Part shown: piece by piece, positions 18,299 through 26,238 of the stretch
Layout: every line of letters starts with the position of its first letter
Numbering within the stretch: the first letter of the stretch is position 1
DNA from: Hydrotalea flava
GTDB taxonomy: Bacteria; Bacteroidota; Bacteroidia; Chitinophagales; Chitinophagaceae
Direction of reading: 5' to 3'
DNA length: 64,000 nucleotides
Assembly (NCBI RefSeq): GCF_001623405.1
Contig: NZ_LUHG01000065.1
Coordinates: 1-64,000, forward strand
Translations under genes and position numbers: made by a program
Notes under the pieces: generated by a model
Told to the model about the DNA's origin: nothing
What the model saw: only the letters and a program-made list of their open reading frames with translations
Databases searched by the model: none

Positions 18299-19693
18299 TT
18301 AAAATCCAACTACTGCTTCTACAACATATCCATAAAATTTACCTGTGCTTCTAAAATCGGCAGCAGGAAAATTATTGTAAACCTGATCCACATATTCTGC
18401 TTTCAGTAAAATATTTTTAGTTAAAAACCAACCACCGGCTATAGCAAAGCGATTAATGGTTACATCGTTGGTATACACAATGGGACCGGCTCCAGTTCCT
18501 CTTTGATTATTAACTAATGCTGCTTTTACTGTATTATAACGTACACCAACAAACAAATTTTCTGTTTTGCCAAAGCGGTATACACCATCAATAGCATATT
18601 GACTCATGCTTCTGTCAGATGTTTCAACAGCAGTTCTACCAGATGCAGCTTCAGCAGTACCAAACAATTCAAATCCTTTTACTTTAAGAAAAGTATTAAA
18701 CATAACCGCATTAATTTTTTTGCTGAATCCCGGATTGAATCTTCCGGAAAATGCAAGAGGTGTACCTGCACCTGTAGTACTACTTGGATTTGCAGAAGCC
18801 TGTTCCATTACAAACTGATAGTTTGATCCGGTTCTATCGCCTCCAAATAATGTATTACCGCCGCTACTTTGATTGCCATAATAAGATAATGACATTCTTA
18901 AACGAACATTCTGCGCAACTGTTTTATCAAACCCTGCTTTTAAAAGTACGGAGGGTGATTTGTGTAAATTACCATCCGGATTACTGGCAGCATATAAAGA
19001 ATCAATATTTCCTTTAATCATACCATTGGTTAAACCTACCATTCCAAAAAAGCCGTTTTTCTTTACATAAATTTCACCGCCAATTTCTGTTGCAAACTCA
19101 TCTACAATATTATTTTCCATAAAGGGATTGTATAGGGCTTGTCCACCATCACTTCTGCGAAAATGGGCATCACCATAATCTACTTCAAAGTGCCCCATTT
19201 TAATGGTTGTAACTTTCATTATATCATCCCAAATTTTGCCCTTAAAAGGAAGTTTATTGAATTCAATAAATCCACCTTTTACCCAGGCTTCATTGTGGTG
19301 TTTAGATGATAAGTAAGTAGTAACATTTAAGCGAATACCATCTGCCAATTGCACATCCATATACAAATTGGCCATAGCTGTTTGAAAACCCGGTGTAATT
19401 ACCTTTAATTTATTACCGGGTGTTGAAACGCCATTTACAAATGCACCGGCATTGTTATTGAGTGCACCAGGGTTTTCATCTTTTAAATTTTGAAATTGTT
19501 GTGTAAATGCTGCGCCCCATCTAACTTTTAATCCTTCAAATTTAACGGAGTCAGATTTTGGTTCTTCAAATACATTAATTCCGGATTTATCATATGGGCG
19601 TAAATATCCAATTTTAGGCTGTTGGGCTATTAATGTTACTGGTACAATGGTAGCCAGCGCAATAGCAAGTTGTTTTAAATGCATCTTTTTCAT
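18299..19693 (-). CDS. Outer-membrane beta-barrel porin
   Basis: A 464-residue predicted outer-membrane porin. It has a signal peptide (about 1-23, ending TLIAQ), alternating amphipathic strands rich in Tyr/Phe/Gly, and a C-terminal strand ending in aromatic residue Phe (GKFYGYVVEAVVGF), as typical for barrel assembly signals. Tracts such as MKVTTIKMGHFEVDYGDAHFRRSDGG resemble phosphate-selective porin O/P-like and related Bacteroidota porins, but the substrate is not evident. It follows a yceI gene by 34 bases and ends at a strong terminator, so the two form an operon. The pairing with a lipid-binding YceI protein suggests an envelope or respiratory stress function, which is an inference only. 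Confidence 0.78.
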   Translation of the reverse strand: MKKMHLKQLAIALATIVPVTLIAQQPKIGYLRPYDKSGINVFEEPKSDSVKFEGLKVRWGAAFTQQFQNLKDENPGALNNNAGAFVNGVSTPGNKLKVITPGFQTAMANLYMDVQLADGIRLNVTTYLSSKHHNEAWVKGGFIEFNKLPFKGKIWDDIMKVTTIKMGHFEVDYGDAHFRRSDGGQALYNPFMENNIVDEFATEIGGEIYVKKNGFFGMVGLTNGMIKGNIDSLYAASNPDGNLHKSPSVLLKAGFDKTVAQNVRLRMSLSYYGNQSSGGNTLFGGDRTGSNYQFVMEQASANPSSTTGAGTPLAFSGRFNPGFSKKINAVMFNTFLKVKGFELFGTAEAASGRTAVETSDRSMSQYAIDGVYRFGKTENLFVGVRYNTVKAALVNNQRGTGAGPIVYTNDVTINRFAIAGGWFLTKNILLKAEYVDQVYNNFPAADFRSTGKFYGYVVEAVVGF

Positions 19694-19727
19694 ATACTTT
19701 TTAGTTTAGGTTATTTTAAGATATTAG

Positions 19728-20330
19728 TTAATCTTTTACAAGGGTTACATGAATAGTAAGGGTTACATCATTTCCTAACTTTAATGCACCGAACATGAAA
19801 GAAGGTGGCTTAATACCATAGTCGGTCATTTTTATTTTTTTGTTGGTAGTTAACTCTACTGTACCATTTACTGTTTTACATGCCAATTTTAAATCTGTAT
19901 TTTGCGTTTTACCTGCGATGGTTAAATTTCCTAAAACATCAATAATGGTAATGCCATTGTTGTTTTGAACAGATACAACTTTTGTAACCTGAAATGTTAT
20001 GTTGGGATATTTATCAGCCTGCAAAGCAGTATAAGTTCTATTATCCATCATTGAACCTTCTTTACTTTTAATAGACTTGGCCTCTACACTTACATAACCA
20101 CTATTCAACGATTGAATGATGCCATTTTGTATTGAAAAGTCCGCATTCACAATAACATTATTGGCCTTTTCTTCCCAATCGTGCATAGTTGATGTGCCGG
20201 ATATGACAAGATTTACCTGTTCGCTTTTATATTTACTTTGTGCTTGTAATTTGGAAGGGATAAACATTACAACCATTATTGCCATAAAGACTATTCCGGA
20301 AATTCGTTCTACTTTGTTAAACTGTTTCAT
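19728..20330 (-). CDS. YceI family protein, secreted
   Basis: A 200-residue YceI-family protein: signal peptide (about 1-30, ending LQAQ), then a lipocalin-like domain with the hallmark VISGTSTMHDWEEKA (42-56). Later tracts are TALQADKYPNITFQVTKV, VLGNLTIAGKTQNTDLKLAC and KMTDYGIKPPSFMFGALKLG. Family members bind isoprenoid quinone-like lipids in a hydrophobic pocket, in the periplasm. It is the first gene of an operon with the downstream porin. Upstream are a consensus-like promoter and a pair of 13-bp direct repeats that may bind an activator. Confidence 0.9.
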   Translation of the reverse strand: MKQFNKVERISGIVFMAIMVVMFIPSKLQAQSKYKSEQVNLVISGTSTMHDWEEKANNVIVNADFSIQNGIIQSLNSGYVSVEAKSIKSKEGSMMDNRTYTALQADKYPNITFQVTKVVSVQNNNGITIIDVLGNLTIAGKTQNTDLKLACKTVNGTVELTTNKKIKMTDYGIKPPSFMFGALKLGNDVTLTIHVTLVKD

Positions 20331-20364
20331 AACTGAAAGTTTTGATGTTTTGAATAAGCCGACA

Positions 20365-20372
20365 CAAAACTA
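20365..20372 (-). promoter_or_regulatory. Candidate -7 promoter element of the yceI-porin operon
   Basis: On the minus strand the octamer reads TAGTTTTG, a full match to TAnnTTTG, 34 bases upstream of the yceI start codon. A TTTC lies roughly where the -33 TTTG would be. The 13-bp direct repeats begin directly upstream, an arrangement expected for an activated promoter. Confidence 0.45.
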
Positions 20373-20394
20373 TTCTACCATTTATGTAGGAAAC

Positions 20395-20429
20395 ATGACA
20401 GATATCATTTAAAAAGATGATAGATATCA
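20395..20429 (-). repeat. Two 13-bp direct repeats, probable activator site
   Basis: ATGACAGATATCA (20395-20407) and ATGATAGATATCA (20417-20429) on the + strand differ at one base and start exactly 22 bases apart, two turns of the helix. They lie just upstream of the proposed -33 region of the yceI-porin promoter, the usual position for tandem binding of a response regulator or similar activator. Confidence 0.5.
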
Positions 20430-20488
20430 GTTCATTAAATTATGATATGCATAGTGCAGAAAGTAAAACAATACTCTGCAGTGACTAA

Positions 20489-20546
20489 AAGCGATAGTCA
20501 TGATGCTATCGCTTTCAATCAATTGCATTATCAGTAATGATGCAAT
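20489..20546. other. Two consecutive hairpins between icd and yceI genes
   Basis: The first is a perfect 10-bp inverted repeat, AAAGCGATAG / CTATCGCTTT (20489-20498, 20507-20516, 8-base loop). The second pairs ATTGCATTAT (20522-20531) with ATGATGCAAT (20537-20546), with one G-U pair. They lie in a 488-base gap that holds no gene. Neither has a long T-run, so they may be weak terminators of the isocitrate dehydrogenase transcript or part of an unrecognised RNA. Nothing else was found in 20550-20818. Confidence 0.4.
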
Positions 20547-20818
20547 CCTTAATTTATTCTATTGCATTTCATGCCTGAATGGAATAAAGCATATTCGTAT
20601 TTGCAAGCGGGGCAGTAAATACAGCTAATTATCCTATACAGATTGTATCTTTCTCACTTTTATAGATGTCTCTACTTTATTAGAAGTACATCCAATTTTA
20701 TTTGAAATGGATTTTAAGCTTGAACCATTTGTACAATACGAGTCAAGGCATCTGCCGTTATATAATGATATTCATTATAAGTTTATCGGCAATACTATTC
20801 ATTGAAAAATTATTTTAT

Positions 20819-22255
20819 TTATTGGCCCTGCCCTAATGAAAAGCCTCTGATACCATTAAAAGTATATAAATTCTCGGTTTTAATAATATCGATTCCCTGT
20901 TCTGCTGCAGCATACAATAGCTGAACAATATCCAGCTTTTGAACTGTATGATTTGCTTTCGCATAAAACCGGCAACGCCAGTGATCGGTGCAAAAGGTTT
21001 CATCAAAACCATTGGGCCAAACTTTCGTACCACGGTTGGTAATTATTTGCAATTCAATTGAACCGGAATTTAGTTTTTGCAAGCGATCTGCAAGTGCTTC
21101 GGGTTGAATATCGGGACAATCCACAAAAACATCTACCCCTACCAACATTTTTTGTGATGGCGCTTTTCGATGATATACAGGAATGTTTAGCGCTATACCC
21201 TTTGCGTAGGAAACAGATGGAAGCAGTTTTGGTTTTTTTCCAAGCCTTTCAATAACAGCATTGGCAAATTCGGCAGTACCTGTCTTTTGAGTACTGAATC
21301 CTTCCTTATAAATGTCAAATGTATGTATTCCTTCTTCAATGGTAGCAAGCCATGCGTTTTGTATTTTTTCAGCTACTTCATTCTGGCCAATATGGTTTAA
21401 CATTAAAATGGCGCCCTGAATTAACCCGGATGGGTTGGCTATATTCTTACCGGCAATATCCGGTGCAGAGCCATGAATGGCTTCAAACATGGCGCAGGTA
21501 GCACCTATATTGGCAGAGCCTGCCAAACCTACTGAGCCTGCTATTTCAGCAGCCACATCCGATAAAATATCGCCATATAAATTGGGCATTACAATTACAT
21601 CAAACAGTTCAGGGCTATTGGCCAATTTTGCTGCACCAATATCAACAATCAAATGTTGATTTTCAATATCAGCGTATTCCTGTGCAATTTCATTAAATAC
21701 CCGATGAAACAACCCATCTGTTTGTTTCATAATATTATCTTTTGTAAAGCAGGTAACCTTTTTTCTGCCGTATTGTTGAGCATATTCAAAAGCATATCGG
21801 ATAATTTGTTCACAACCGGGTCTGGAAATTAATTTCAGGCATTGGACCACTTCATCTGTTTGCTGATGCTCGATACCTCCATACAAATCTTCTTCATTTT
21901 CACGAATAATTACCAAATCCATTTCCGGATGTTTTGTGCTAACATAGGGAAACATGCTTTTACATGGACGCACATTTGCATACAGGCCTAATGTTTTTCG
22001 GATACTAACATTCAAACTTTTGTAACCGCCACCCTGTGGGGTTGTAATGGGCGCCTTTAATAAAATTTTATTGTTTCTGATGCTTTGCCATGCCTGCTGA
22101 TCAATTCCAGAACTGTTTCCCGCCAAATATACTTTTTCACCAATCTTTATTTCTTCAATTTCTAATTGTGCACCGGCTGCCATCATAATTTTTAACGTGG
22201 CATCCATAATTTCGGGGCCTATGCCATCGCCTTTTGCTACTGTTATTTTTTTCAT
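20819..22255 (-). CDS. icd: NADP-dependent isocitrate dehydrogenase, Thermus-like type with C-terminal extension
   Basis: Catalyses oxidative decarboxylation of isocitrate to 2-oxoglutarate in the TCA cycle. The 478-residue protein has an isocitrate/isopropylmalate dehydrogenase domain: start ITVAKGDGIGPEIMDATL, substrate loop YKSLNVSIRKTLGLYANVRP, IIRENEEDLYGGIEHQQT, NLYGDILSDVAAEIAGSVG and FEAIHGSAPDIAGKNIANPS. An additional domain of about 140 residues follows (from about 340, including VGVDVFVDCPDIQPEALADRL and the end NGIRGFSLGQGQ). That layout matches the ~490-residue isocitrate dehydrogenase of Thermus and many Bacteroidota rather than the short E. coli type. The coenzyme is inferred from that resemblance. 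It is divergent from a LysR-family gene 86 bases away. Confidence 0.9.
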   Translation of the reverse strand: MKKITVAKGDGIGPEIMDATLKIMMAAGAQLEIEEIKIGEKVYLAGNSSGIDQQAWQSIRNNKILLKAPITTPQGGGYKSLNVSIRKTLGLYANVRPCKSMFPYVSTKHPEMDLVIIRENEEDLYGGIEHQQTDEVVQCLKLISRPGCEQIIRYAFEYAQQYGRKKVTCFTKDNIMKQTDGLFHRVFNEIAQEYADIENQHLIVDIGAAKLANSPELFDVIVMPNLYGDILSDVAAEIAGSVGLAGSANIGATCAMFEAIHGSAPDIAGKNIANPSGLIQGAILMLNHIGQNEVAEKIQNAWLATIEEGIHTFDIYKEGFSTQKTGTAEFANAVIERLGKKPKLLPSVSYAKGIALNIPVYHRKAPSQKMLVGVDVFVDCPDIQPEALADRLQKLNSGSIELQIITNRGTKVWPNGFDETFCTDHWRCRFYAKANHTVQKLDIVQLLYAAAEQGIDIIKTENLYTFNGIRGFSLGQGQ

Positions 22256-22327
22256 ATCTGTTTCATTGAACGGCGCAAAAGTATTGGCAGCTTTTCATTG
22301 TGTTTTATTTATCTTTATAATGAAATA

Positions 22328-22344
22328 CATAAATATTATTTATG
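22328..22344. promoter_or_regulatory. Palindrome overlapping the LysR-gene start codon
   Basis: CATAAAT-ATT-ATTTATG is a perfect 7+3+7 inverted repeat whose right arm ends with the ATG of the LysR-family gene. It contains the T-N11-A pattern of LysR-type boxes and lies in the 86-base divergent region with icd. Autoregulatory binding is an inference; AT-rich palindromes also arise by chance. Confidence 0.35.
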
Positions 22345-23265
22345 AATTACACTTTACATCAACTCATGGTGTTTTCAATTATTGCAAAAACACAGAGTAT
22401 AACAAAAGCTGCAGAAGAATTAAATTTAACCCAGCCGGCAGTTTCCATTCAATTAAAAAACTTTCAGGATCAGTTCGATTTGCCTTTAACAGAAATCATT
22501 GGAAGAAAATTATTTGTTACAGATTTTGGAAAGGAAATTGCTGCAGCGGCCAATAATATTTTAGATGAAGTATATGCCATTAATTATAAAACACTTGCTT
22601 ATAAAGGGTTGCTGAGCGGCAGACTTAAAATTGCGGTAGTTTCTACCGGCATTTATGTAATGCCCTATTTTTTAGAGGGTTTTATGCAACAACATCCGGA
22701 AATTGAATTATCATTAGATGTTACCAACAAAGCCAAAGTATTGGAAAGTTTAGAAAATAATGCCATTGACTTTGCAATGGTTTCTGTATTGCCGGAAAAT
22801 ATGGCCATTGAAAACATCCAATTACTTCAAAACAAATTATACCTTGTAAACAATACCGCACAAAACTTCAAACAAAAAAAACACAATATATCTGTACTGG
22901 AAAAAATGCCGCTCATTTTCAGAGAACAGGGCAGTGGTACCCGTTTAACCATGGAATTATTTTTTGAAAAACAACAACTAAAAGTGAAGCAAAAATTAGA
23001 GCTAACATCGAATGAAGCAGTAAAGCAGGCAGTTTTAGCAGGATTAGGCAGTTCCATTATGCCATTAATTGGTATAAAAAATGAGTTATTGAATGGAAGT
23101 CTTCAAATTGTTCCACTACAACATTTCCCAATTATTACAAACTGGCAATTAATTTGGCTGAAAGGAAAGAAACATTCCGCAATTGGAAAAGCATTGTTAA
23201 GCTATATTGCCCGTGAAAAAGATCAGATTATTGAAAAATATTTCAATTGGTATGAACAATATTAA
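22342..23265 (+). CDS. LysR-family transcriptional regulator
   Basis: A 307-residue LysR-type regulator. The N-terminal winged helix-turn-helix is clear: LHQLMVFSIIAKTQSITKAA (5-24) followed by EELNLTQPAVSIQLKNFQ (25-42). The effector-binding region begins about residue 90 with LKIAVVSTGIYVMPYFLEGF and continues as a periplasmic-binding-protein-like fold, resembling CbbR/CysB-type sensors. Its start codon is 86 bases from, and divergent to, that of isocitrate dehydrogenase, the classical layout for a LysR regulator controlling its neighbour. The effector is unknown. Control of icd is inferred from position only. Confidence 0.93.
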   Translation: MNYTLHQLMVFSIIAKTQSITKAAEELNLTQPAVSIQLKNFQDQFDLPLTEIIGRKLFVTDFGKEIAAAANNILDEVYAINYKTLAYKGLLSGRLKIAVVSTGIYVMPYFLEGFMQQHPEIELSLDVTNKAKVLESLENNAIDFAMVSVLPENMAIENIQLLQNKLYLVNNTAQNFKQKKHNISVLEKMPLIFREQGSGTRLTMELFFEKQQLKVKQKLELTSNEAVKQAVLAGLGSSIMPLIGIKNELLNGSLQIVPLQHFPIITNWQLIWLKGKKHSAIGKALLSYIAREKDQIIEKYFNWYEQY

Positions 23266-23314
23266 TCACTACTTCATCTTTCTTTTGTAAACAGATGAAG
23301 CATTGAAAATTAGA

Positions 23315-23698
23315 TTAATTTTTTTTAATGTACGTTTTATTGCCATTTGAGTTGATATAATAATGGCCGCCACGTTTCCCTTCATAAATGGTTCTACCTT
23401 TATCATCTTTCCCAATTACTTTGTCGTTACCGGCAGCAGCCGTTGATGGAGCAGGCTTCGTATAACTTTTTGCGGACTTGGTTACAGGTGCTGCTGGTTT
23501 AGTGGTAACAGCTTTTGGAGCAGATTGCTTTTTTTCTTCAGTTGCTGCGGCTACTTTTGTTTTTTTAGCATTGATTTTAACGGCGTTTTCTTTTTTAGCT
23601 TTTGTTGTTTTTTTAGCAACGGTTTGTGCATTTGTTGCAGCAGGTATTACCATCATGGTTGCCATAGCAATTACAATACCCATTATTAATTTTTTCAT
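23315..23698 (-). CDS. Secreted Lys/Ala-rich protein with a PBCV-adaptor-like C-terminal motif
   Basis: A 127-residue protein with a clear signal peptide (1-24, ending TNAQ) and a low-complexity middle dominated by Lys, Ala, Thr and Pro (about 25-85). A short conserved end follows: VIGKDDKGRTIYEGKRGGHY, then YINSNGNKTYIKK. The GxRGGxYYIN..GxKxYI pattern resembles the short repeat called PBCV-specific basic adaptor, which also ends many small Bacteroidota secreted proteins; this is a recollection, not a search. The basic middle could bind nucleic acid or acidic polymer outside the cytoplasm. Function is unknown. It converges with the LysR gene. Confidence 0.6.
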   Translation of the reverse strand: MKKLIMGIVIAMATMMVIPAATNAQTVAKKTTKAKKENAVKINAKKTKVAAATEEKKQSAPKAVTTKPAAPVTKSAKSYTKPAPSTAAAGNDKVIGKDDKGRTIYEGKRGGHYYINSNGNKTYIKKN

Positions 23699-23800
23699 AC
23701 AAGGTTTTTTATGTGAAACAATAATTTGTTACAAGTTAGAAATTAAATTAGACAAATCATATATTATCACAAAAATTTTTTCATCTATAGTACTTTGTAT

Positions 23801-24802
23801 TTACAAGGCATCTTCAGGGTAGTGTATGCCTGCTGTTGCACGAATAGCATCTAAAGTTTCCATCAATAACAAAGTGTCAGCATGTGCCATAACCGGGCTC
23901 TCTGTTAAACCCTGCTGCAGGCATTGGTTTACATGCCGTGCTTCGTATTGATACCCGAAACCGGATTCTTTTGGCACCTGAATTTCAGTTGTTTCGCGAA
24001 TGGTGAAATGATAGTATTGAATGGTTGCAGAAGGCTCATAAAATCTGGATGTTAAACGAATACTACCGGCGGTTCCTGCAATTTCTGCCTCGGTAGGTAA
24101 TGTTGTTACAAATGAAGAGAACAATTGTGCCATTGCACCATTGGGATAGGTAAACAAAACTGCACATTGCTCATCTACACCCGTTGCAGCATGAGGCACC
24201 ATTACAGCCTGAATTTGCTGAGGCTTACCCAATATACTTAATGCCATAAAAACATTATAAATACCAATATCCATTAGGGTACCACCACCTAGTTTAAGAT
24301 CGAACAAACGAGGCGAAACGGGAGCCTGTGGTTTAAACCCAAAGTTGATTAAGACAGATTGCAATACGCCTAATTTCCCTTCCTGAATCATCTGGATGAG
24401 TTGTTGATAATGCGGAAGAAATTTGGTCCATAAGGCTTCCATTAAAAATACTTTTTGTTTTCTTGCAAAATTTATCATTTCCGTGGCCTGCAAAGTATTA
24501 ATGGCAAATGGCTTTTCACATAAAACTGCTTTACCATGTGCAATACACAACATGGTATGTTCATAATGGAAACTATGGGGCGTAGCAATATAAATTACAT
24601 CTACCGATTCATCTTGTACCAATGCTGTATAATTATCATAAGCTTTTGATGCCTGATGCGTAGCAGCAAATGCAGCGGCTGCATCATAAGATCGTGCTGC
24701 AACTGCGTACAATACTGCATCATCTACTAATTTTAAATCGCTTGCAAACTTTGCGGCAATTTTTCCGCAACCAATAATTCCCCATCGAATTGTTTTTTTC
24801 AT
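23801..24802 (-). CDS. Gfo/Idh/MocA-family oxidoreductase
   Basis: An NAD(P)-dependent sugar or polyol dehydrogenase of the Gfo/Idh/MocA family. The start chosen is ATG 24800-24802 (MKKTIRWGIIGCGKIA), which places the Rossmann GxGxxA motif (GIIGCGKIAAKF) at the usual position; 333 residues. The catalytic EKP motif is visible in VLCEKPFAINTLQATEM, and the C-terminal domain begins with FLMEALWTKFLPHYQQL, as in the trans-1,2-dihydrobenzene-1,2-diol dehydrogenase-like subgroup. No signal peptide is present. It follows a thioredoxin-fold protein gene by 62 bases on the same strand. The substrate is not evident. Confidence 0.9.
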   Translation of the reverse strand: MKKTIRWGIIGCGKIAAKFASDLKLVDDAVLYAVAARSYDAAAAFAATHQASKAYDNYTALVQDESVDVIYIATPHSFHYEHTMLCIAHGKAVLCEKPFAINTLQATEMINFARKQKVFLMEALWTKFLPHYQQLIQMIQEGKLGVLQSVLINFGFKPQAPVSPRLFDLKLGGGTLMDIGIYNVFMALSILGKPQQIQAVMVPHAATGVDEQCAVLFTYPNGAMAQLFSSFVTTLPTEAEIAGTAGSIRLTSRFYEPSATIQYYHFTIRETTEIQVPKESGFGYQYEARHVNQCLQQGLTESPVMAHADTLLLMETLDAIRATAGIHYPEDAL

Positions 24803-24864
24803 GTTTTTATTTTTTCCCATTAAATGTAGTAACGCTTTATGGTTAGGGTGTTACCATTTTATTT

Positions 24865-25995
24865 TTAATAATACCGCCCGATGTAGGGATTATCTACTAT
24901 TGTTTTTTTCATCAAAGCAGGATCAATGGCTCCTTCTTTAGCATAAACAATTTTTCCGCCGGGCTCAACTAATATCGTGTAGGGAAGTGCGCCCTGCCAG
25001 TTGGGATCAATGGCTTCAATCAATTTATATTTGTCATCACTATTAAAAATATAATTGCGGGAGGAAGCCTGCTGCGATTTTAAAAACTCCAATGCCTTCA
25101 TTTGTTTGGCTGGATCATCTGCACTAATGGAAATAAACTCAAAATCGCGGCCCCTATACATTCTATTAATGGTAATAAACTGCGAAAATTCAGTTACGCA
25201 CGGGCCACACCAGGTAGCCCACACATTAATTAGTCGTAATTTATCTGAATGATTTTGTAATAAATACTGAATACTATCGGTGCTAATTGGATGTAATGTT
25301 ACCGGTTCTGCCGCCCATTGTTGTTGTGCCAGAGTTATCCAATTACTTTTTTCGGCCCATTTAATTGAACAACCAAATACTTTGGTAGTAGTAACGGTAA
25401 CGGGCTTGTTTTGCAAAAGTGCATCAATGGCATTGGCAGCATCAGTATGGTGTGGGGTTTTGCCCGGCTTTTCAACATCATCAACCCTTCCTGAATAACG
25501 TAATTTTCTTGCTGCATCAAAAATAAATACATGTGGGGTAGCAATGGGACCATATTTTTTAGATACCTCCTGATTATCGCCATCATATAAATAAGGAAAA
25601 TTAAAATGTTTTTCGGAAGCCCTTATTTTCATTTCATCAAACGAATCGCTTAAGTCGGTATACCCTAATTCATCTAAACGAATCGATTTGGGATCATTCG
25701 GCATAATGGCAACCACGGCAACACCTTTATTTTTGTAGGTATTGGTTAATGCAATTATTCTGTCTTCATATGCCTGTGCAGTAGGGCAATGATTACAGGT
25801 AAATACAACCACTAAAATTTTAGCTTCTTTAAATGATGCCAAAGTATAATTTTTACCATCGGTAGCCGGTAAATTAAAATCGGGTGCAGCCGCACCAATG
25901 GCTAATGTAGGATGTTCATTCAAAAATAAATTGTCAGCAAAACTAATTTTAGCAATCGAAACCAATAAAAAAACAGGAATCAGGTACTTTAACAT
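24865..25995 (-). CDS. Secreted protein with two thioredoxin-like domains (AhpC/TSA-like plus TlpA-like)
   Basis: A 376-residue protein with a signal peptide (about 1-20) and two tandem redox domains. The first is an AhpC/TSA-type redoxin (about 31-200) starting with GAAAPDFNLPATDGK and carrying CNHC (Cys67, Cys70), as in the family of periplasmic redoxins beginning VVVFTCNHCP. The second is TlpA-like (about 205-376) with WATWCGPC (Cys263, Cys266). Both pairs are intact, so the domains could relay electrons or isomerise disulfides. Single-domain versions of each are common; the tandem fusion is less so. It is first in a possible operon with the Gfo/Idh/MocA gene. Confidence 0.85.
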   Translation of the reverse strand: MLKYLIPVFLLVSIAKISFADNLFLNEHPTLAIGAAAPDFNLPATDGKNYTLASFKEAKILVVVFTCNHCPTAQAYEDRIIALTNTYKNKGVAVVAIMPNDPKSIRLDELGYTDLSDSFDEMKIRASEKHFNFPYLYDGDNQEVSKKYGPIATPHVFIFDAARKLRYSGRVDDVEKPGKTPHHTDAANAIDALLQNKPVTVTTTKVFGCSIKWAEKSNWITLAQQQWAAEPVTLHPISTDSIQYLLQNHSDKLRLINVWATWCGPCVTEFSQFITINRMYRGRDFEFISISADDPAKQMKALEFLKSQQASSRNYIFNSDDKYKLIEAIDPNWQGALPYTILVEPGGKIVYAKEGAIDPALMKKTIVDNPYIGRYY

Positions 25996-26238
25996 ATGGC
26001 AATTTTTTAAATAAAAAGAACTGCAATTTCAGGTCCAAAAGGTACTTAGAAAAAAGGTAAAGACAAACAGTATCCTGAATAACCAAAACAATTTGATGAA
26101 CATCAATTATTTTTAAACAAGTTTATCATATGCCTGTACTGTTTTAACTTAGTATCTTCTAAAACCTGAAGTTCAGCTACCTTTCCACAAATAACAACAC
26201 TATTTACCAACTTTATTACACCTTTTAAACAAAACAAA

